Source: Ophiura sarsii
Lineage: Eukaryota > Echinodermata > Ophiuroidea > Amphilepidida > Ophiuridae
Direction: 5' to 3'
DNA: 64,000 nt
NCBI GenBank assembly: GCA_035610835.1
Contig: CM069441.1
Span: forward strand, 102,855,606-102,919,605
This document shows positions 58,752 to 64,000 of the stretch, one piece after another (within the stretch, counting starts at the first letter, position 1; every line of letters begins with the position of its first letter). Both the position numbers and the translations under genes were made by a program. Below the pieces are notes generated by a model. The model was not told the DNA's origin. It worked only from the letters and a program-made list of their open reading frames with translations, and made no database searches.

Positions 58752-59698
58752 TGATTGAAATATCATTGATCTTTAACCGGTCATTACGGGGTTCATTTGA
58801 CCTTGAACCTTGACCTGGATGACGTCATCGGGTGTACCTCCCATACTCAGGCCTTTACGATCTTTGATTAAGTCTCAAGTGCCACTTGTATGGCATATGC
58901 CGGATTATTTCTGTAACTAATCAAGCCTTGAACTAATGAAGATACTCAAATGATTTGGATTTTTGGAGTTATATCTACAATGAAATCTGTGTAAATATTT
59001 GATAAGATATGGATTGCATCTGGAGGGTTTTTAAAATTAACTTAAAGTTGAAAGTACAAAATGTTGAAGATAATGTATATTTAGAAAGATGTTCCGAGAA
59101 CGGCATTTTGTATAAATTTGCTTCAAAATTTAAAAAAATACCCATATATGTTCAATAATATCTTTCGCATCGATTGTCAATCCATACATTTTTAGCAAAG
59201 GTAAATTTTAATAATTTCACATATTTCTTCTTAGTAATATCCTCATTTTGACCGCAGCGCCAACACACAGTTCCATTTAGACCCTAATGTTAGGGAAAAG
59301 AATAAGAAATGTTACGGGTATAGAGATTCGTTTTACAAGAATGTCATCCTGCAATTTTGTGTGGATATGTTATCGTCATTACCAAAACACACCAATAAAC
59401 ATTGACATTGGGTTTGGGTTTGTCACTCACAAAATTGGTTGGGTTTTTTAGGGGCCTTGTCTAGGTTTTCCCGATGCCAAGGTTTGGTTCAGGGGGGCAA
59501 ATGAATGATTTGTCTTATGTGACAATATGAGACATCGGTGCTTATACTATACCATGATCAGTGCTTTTAATTTGATTGAATGGTCTCCAGAACTTAAATC
59601 AATCATTCATATTTCAATTTTTTTTCAACCGCACAAGAAATTATTTGAATAGATAGATAAGACAAAGGATTCTGAAGTTATCAACTATCTGCAGTATC
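58752..59698. other. No gene seen
   Basis: A palindromic TGACGTCA (CRE-type) lies at 58820-58827 next to TGACCTTGAACCTTGACCTGG; another TGACGTCA is at 55111. Both may belong to repeats. Otherwise AT-rich sequence. Confidence 0.4.
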
Positions 59699-60300
59699 TA
59701 AGCCCAAGTAAAGAGACCTTTCGAAATTGTAGACACGCCAAAAGTACATGTACACATGTATTCCCAGAAAGGGCAAGCAATTGATGCCAATTTTATATTT
59801 TGTCCTAAATTGTTTTACTTTACTCACAAAATTGTATGTGACATGATTTTATTTAATTAATGAACACATGAAAACCTGAATGTTTAATGTACATGTAGAT
59901 ATGAAATCAATTCAATCAGGAAGTTTGGGAGTCTATGTTGCAAATCGTTATACTTTTTTAATCTGATGTAGTCAAATATGTCAAATTCTTATACTTTATC
60001 GAAACCCAAGTAAAGCGACCTTTCGAAATTGTAGACACGCCAAAAGTACGTGTACACATGTATTCCCAAAAAGGGCAAGCAATTGATGCCAATTTGATAT
60101 GTTGTCCAAAACTGTTATACTTTACTCATAACATTTTATGTGACATGATTTTATTTAACTAATGAACACATGAAAACCTGAATGTTTAATGTAGATATAT
60201 GAAATAAATCCAATCAGGAAGTTTGGGAGTCTATGTTGCAAATCGTTATACTTTTAAATCTGATGTAGTCAAATATATGTTCAATGCTTATACTTTATCG
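59699..60300 (+). repeat. Two-unit tandem repeat, period about 301 bp
   Basis: The unit opening (A/G)A(A/G)(C/A)CCAAGTAAAG(A/C)GACCTTTCG at 59699 repeats at about 60001 with few changes, including CACGCCAAAAGTAC, AAAGGGCAAGCAATTGATG and GAACACATGAAAACCTGAAT. A third unit is cut off after about 20 bases. Confidence 0.9.
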
Positions 60301-61482
60301 AAACCCAGTTAGGGAAACCACACCTTTCCTGGGAAAAACTAGGCCTATTTATTATATAATCGTTATTTAACAAGTCGAACCTTTCATGACCCGAATTTAT
60401 AACACCTGACGCCGAGTTCATGGTAAAGCTACCAGTCAATTTAAATTATAAAAAGAGTTACAGGGTTGGAAAAACTAAGCTCTTTTAACTTCATGTTCAT
60501 GCTGCTGTAGATATAACAGGCCTTCGTTGTCGTAATTTAAGGAATGTGGTGGAATTTGAAGGAGGGCTGTATGGAGAACGAGATTTGAGGTATATTTATA
60601 AAAATGACTGTTGTTTCGTGTAATTTAACTGGCAAATTATACCATGAGAACACTAGTGAGTCAGCAAACTGGTTAACTATTCCATTTGTATACTAAGCAA
60701 CAGTTTTCTCCTGTGTAAAAATTGTCATATTGTCATAGAGCGATGAAGAGAAACACCCTTTACGTTTGGTTAGGGTTCCTCTTTTAAGCTGGTGCACCCT
60801 TACGCGGATTTTGGGTTACAATACCCCGGCAATAACTGAAGCCAGTGGGTCCTGACGTGGACAATAGTTTCATATTGCGCAAGTGCATTGTATAACTATG
60901 ACATCATCGACACTGGGACTTTTGATCGCCGCGAATTTTAAAAAGTGCATGTTGAGAGATAGCGGTTTTTATTTGTTTTTGTGGTGTTTTGTTCTATATA
61001 ATTACAAAAGTTGGGCTCGATAGTTATGTTTCTAACATATAATGTACACTTTTATGCTTGCGGGACACCTCTTTTAACATTCAAGTGCCTCAATAGAAAC
61101 ACGCTCTACTAAGTCAGGCAGGACCAAGTCGGCTTTCGGTCTTGGCTGAATGTTGTATAACAATCCGCGTAATGTCATGTTTATCATGTTTATAAGTTAC
61201 GTTAAAAAGGTAATTCAAAATGTAAATTTATATTGTGAGTTTGTGACAGCCTCTGTTGAAGCCAGCCAAGGTGGGTGTTTGCATGGTACCCTCAATGAAG
61301 CGTTCCAATTGCACATGCCAACAGGCCTATATACTTCAGCTAGCTGCCATCACTTGATTTGAATACAATGAAGGGGCAAATATAGAATAGCAGAATAATA
61401 ATTTCGGGAGTTGCGGTATAGCAGTTGAGAAGATTTTCCCCAGCGGATATGTACTTTGTGTTCGTAATGCGCCATGAATTTA
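60301..61482. other. No gene seen
   Basis: No supported frame, tandem repeat or inverted repeat was found. Confidence 0.4.
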
Positions 61483-61840
61483 GGGAGTGTTAAGAAATAC
61501 TTTGGTGGGGGTTGGCCAAAACGGGGGGGGGGGGGGTCTTAAAAGTTTCAAGTTGAAAAAAGGGGGACCAAAAAGTTTTGGGTACTCAAGAGGGGGGGTG
61601 GTCAAAAAAGTTTGGCCAACAGTGGCGTCGCCAGAGGGGCGGCGATCGTCATTTGACCACAGGAATCATGGAATCATGATGGTCAAAAGTACACAGATGA
61701 AAAAAATGTGCGCGCTACGCGCGCATAATGTGTCCCCAAAATGCAACATTATTTGCTACAAGCTTGTTTAGAGCCAAAATGTACCTCGATCGTTCCAAAA
61801 GTAGGTGTAAAGTCAAAAACATTTGGGCGCTTTAGATTTA
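61483..61840. mobile_element. Left part of a Harbinger-type element related to 18866-19578
   Basis: TTA, then GGGAGTGTTAAGAAATACTT and TTGGTGGGGGTTGG. Further in, poly-G runs, AAAGTTTTGG-type words, GCGCGCTACGCGCGC and GCCAAAATGTACCTCGATCG with AGGTGTAAAGTCAAAAA correspond in order to the element at 18866. CAGTGGCGTCGCCAG at about 61621 looks like a hAT end inside it. No right terminus is present. Confidence 0.65.
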
Positions 61841-61987
61841 AACAAAACTTAAATCCACGTTTCACTTATGTGTAGGCAGACATTGAAAATAGATACAGTA
61901 TACAATTGGTTTTATCAGTCTGTGATATTTTTATTATCAATGAACACCAGATAAAACAAATATGAACTCTTTGTATTAACACGTTAT

Positions 61988-64000
61988 AAAAATAACTCCT
62001 GGAAAGGCACATGTGGACGTTACTGCAATGCGGAGACAAATGAGAGAGGCCTGAGACTCCTTGAATTTGCCAACCACAACGATCTGATGCTTGTAAACAC
62101 ATAACATAAAGCATCTCGGAGATGGACATGGCACAGCCCAAATGGAGAGTACCATAACCAAATTGACTACATCATGGTAACGAGACGCTTCCAATCGAGT
62201 GTGAATATCGCCAAGACTCGAAGTTTCCCAGGAGCCGACATCGGAAGCGACCATGAGTAATGATGAATTTCCGGCTCCGCCTTCAAAAATCTACAAGAAG
62301 GGCCAAACTAGGATCAAGTTCGACATTGAAAAACTGAAGGATCCGATGGTAGCAGAGGAATTCCAAGCAATGCTAGGAGGGAAATTTGCTCCACTCATCT
62401 TGCTAGATGCGGACGATACTAACATGGACACTTTGATTGACAACTTCAACAAAGCGGTGACTGAAACAGCCAGCGAGATCCTTGGCAAACACCGACCGGT
62501 CAAGCAACCATGGGTTACAGCTGACATCCTCAATCTCTGTGACAAACGAAGGGAGCTGAAGAAGACAAAGTTTGAGACGGAAGGGGCAAAACAGTACAGA
62601 ACGGTCAACCGAGAAGTCAAGAAAGGTATGAAGAAGGCAAAACAGAGCTGGATTGAGCAACAGTGCCAAGGGATCGAAAAGAACCTTCGGCAGAACAACA
62701 GCAAGAAAGCCTATACAAGCTTGTAAAAGACCTGACTTCCACAAAGCAAGGACGAACCACCACCATACAAGACAAGGGTGGAAAATGCCTTACTGAAGAG
62801 AAGGACATCCTGAAAAGGTGGACTGAGTACTGTTCAGACCTATATAACCATACAGCCTCAGGTGACCCAGAGGTCCTGGATATCAAGCAAATGACACCGA
62901 ATACTGTCCCATTCTTCGGGCAGAGGTGATATCAGCTGTAAACTCACTGAAGAAGGGGAAGTCCGCAGGAGTTGACAACATCCCAGCAGAGCTTGTCCAA
63001 GCAGGAGGAGATACCATGGTCGACACCCTTCTAACTATCTGCAACAAGATCTGGCCGACAGGAGAGTGGCCCGCACCTTGGACACAGTCAATGGTCATCA
63101 CACTTCCCAAGAAAGACAATCTTCAGCAGTGCTCTAATTACCGCACGATCAGCCTCATCTGTCATCCAAGCAAAGTCATGCTGAAGATCTTACTAAACAG
63201 ACTGAACCCACAAGCAGAAAAGATCATTGCTGAGGAACAGGCAGGCTTCAGACCAAGACGTAACACTACAGAGCAGATCCTCAAACTTAGGATAATTTGC
63301 GAAAAATACCTTCAACATCAACAAGGCCTCTACCATGTATTTGTGGATTTCAAAAAAGCGTTTGACAGGGTTTGGCATGCAGCCCTGGTCTACCATGAGG
63401 ATGTACAATATCAACACCAACCTGACCAGAGCCATTGAGAACCTCTATAACAAGGCCTCCAGTGCAGTTTACCTCAACGGCAGCTTAGGGGAATGGTTCA
63501 AAACAACAGTCGGGGTTAGACCAGGTTGCTTGCTCTCACCTACCCTATTCAACATCTATTTGGAAAGAATAATGACTGACGCTTTGGAAGACCATCAAGG
63601 ATCGGTCAGCATCGGAGGCAGAATAATCACCAATCTGCGCTTCGCCGATGATATTGATGGACTAGCCGGGTCAGAGGGAGAATTAGCAAGCCTCAACGAA
63701 CGTCTGGACAGGACCTCTTTAGCGTACGGCATGGAGATTAGTGCAGGGAAAACTAAACTGATGACCAACAACACCAACGGCATCAGCACTGACATCAAAG
63801 CCAACGGCGAGAGGCTGGAAACAGTCAAAAGCTTCAAGTACCTGGGGTCAATCATCACAGACCAAGGTTCCAAACCTGAAATTCTATCTAGGATCGCACA
63901 GACAGTAGCATCTCTGACTAAACTGAAGGTCATCTGGAGTGATAACAACATCTCACTTAAGTCAAAGATCAGACTGATGCACTCCTTGGTCACCACGATA
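61988..64000 (+). mobile_element. 5'-truncated LINE, running off the window
   Basis: It begins inside the endonuclease domain and continues through the linker and most of the RT domain to the window end. The family differs from the one at 52505 (FADD rather than YADD). The 5' edge (about 61980-61988) is taken from where coding similarity starts. Confidence 0.92.
61988..64000 (+). pseudogene. LINE EN-RT polyprotein remnant with several frame breaks
   Basis: 61988-62257 gives the C-terminal endonuclease domain, with NERGLRLLEFA, SRRWTWHSPNG, NQIDYIMV and GADIGSDH, the last two containing the conserved catalytic D and DH; an in-frame TAA sits at 62102. Frame breaks follow near 62257-62290, near 62700, near 62925 and near 63390. 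The pieces give the linker (PWVTADILNLCDKRRELKK), NNSKKAY, LKKGKSAGVDNIPAELV, LPKKDN, NYRTISLI, EEQAGFRPRRNTTEQI, DFKKAFDRVWH (motif A), VGVRPGCLLSPTLFN (motif B) and FADD (motif C, 63641-63652). From 63395 the frame stays open to the window edge (202 codons). It cannot make a working protein, but the motifs are well kept. Confidence 0.92.

Noticed and set aside
62291..62886. Minus-strand frames of 89-137 codons, and similar ones to 63996
   Set aside because: Antisense shadows of the plus-strand LINE coding region.
1..64000. CRISPR array, bacterial operon or endogenous virus
   Set aside because: No regular short repeat with unique spacers, no operon-like gene spacing, and no capsid, envelope or LTR structure was seen.

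Overview
The window looks like ordinary non-coding DNA of an animal nuclear genome: AT-rich, no long intact genes, splice-like signals, many small inverted-repeat transposons (MITEs), two decayed LINE retrotransposons, several tRNA-like (SINE-type) remnants, long poly-C tracts and minisatellites. Frequent GGCCTA/TAGGCC words and the (ATT)n-tailed, GCGCTTTATAA-type 3' tails resemble what I know of echinoderm and hemichordate genomes. A marine invertebrate deuterostome is therefore my best guess, but that is inference, not proof.

Layout. 1-8.8 kb: a TIR element with 150-bp arms carrying a degenerate tRNA-Ser-like sequence, a tRNA-Pro-like remnant, a three-unit minisatellite, a 1.1-kb TA-flanked MITE, a possible exon and a TAA-flanked Harbinger-type MITE. 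9.3-10.9 kb: a long tandem array whose unit repeatedly contains a direct-repeat-1 (DR1) nuclear-receptor-type motif. 11-24 kb: scattered MITEs, including a Harbinger-type element sitting in one arm of a palindrome and a palindromic element nested in another MITE. 24-40 kb: a three-unit minisatellite, a CpG-rich MITE, a hAT-type MITE with a near-perfect 8-bp target duplication, TTAA-flanked MITEs and long-TIR elements. 40.5-43.1 kb: a large inverted repeat whose left half was duplicated again in tandem, almost without change. 45-50.4 kb: more MITEs and an array of short palindromes. 52-56 kb: two nested insertions (a LINE in a TA-flanked MITE; a hAT MITE in the B box of a tRNA-like sequence inside a Harbinger-type element). 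57.4-58.8 kb: a TIR element with a 78-codon open frame. 61.5-64 kb: a Harbinger-like fragment, then a 5'-truncated LINE that runs off the end.

The best evidence for a host gene is at 50,447-51,832 (+). An exon with a strong acceptor, an in-frame upstream stop, a good Kozak ATG and a signal-peptide-like start ends at a GTATGT donor after exactly 52 codons. A second exon starts after a good acceptor in the matching phase. Together they predict a small secreted protein with no recognised family. Other coding calls (7,978-8,394; 19,164-19,289; 40,405-40,650; 57,763-57,999; 3,521-3,709) are weak.

The remaining structure is mostly transposon archaeology. At least four target-duplication classes are visible: TA, TAA/TTA, TTAA and 8 bp. 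Several nested insertions allow a relative order of events. No bacterial-type operon, CRISPR array or intact virus was seen.
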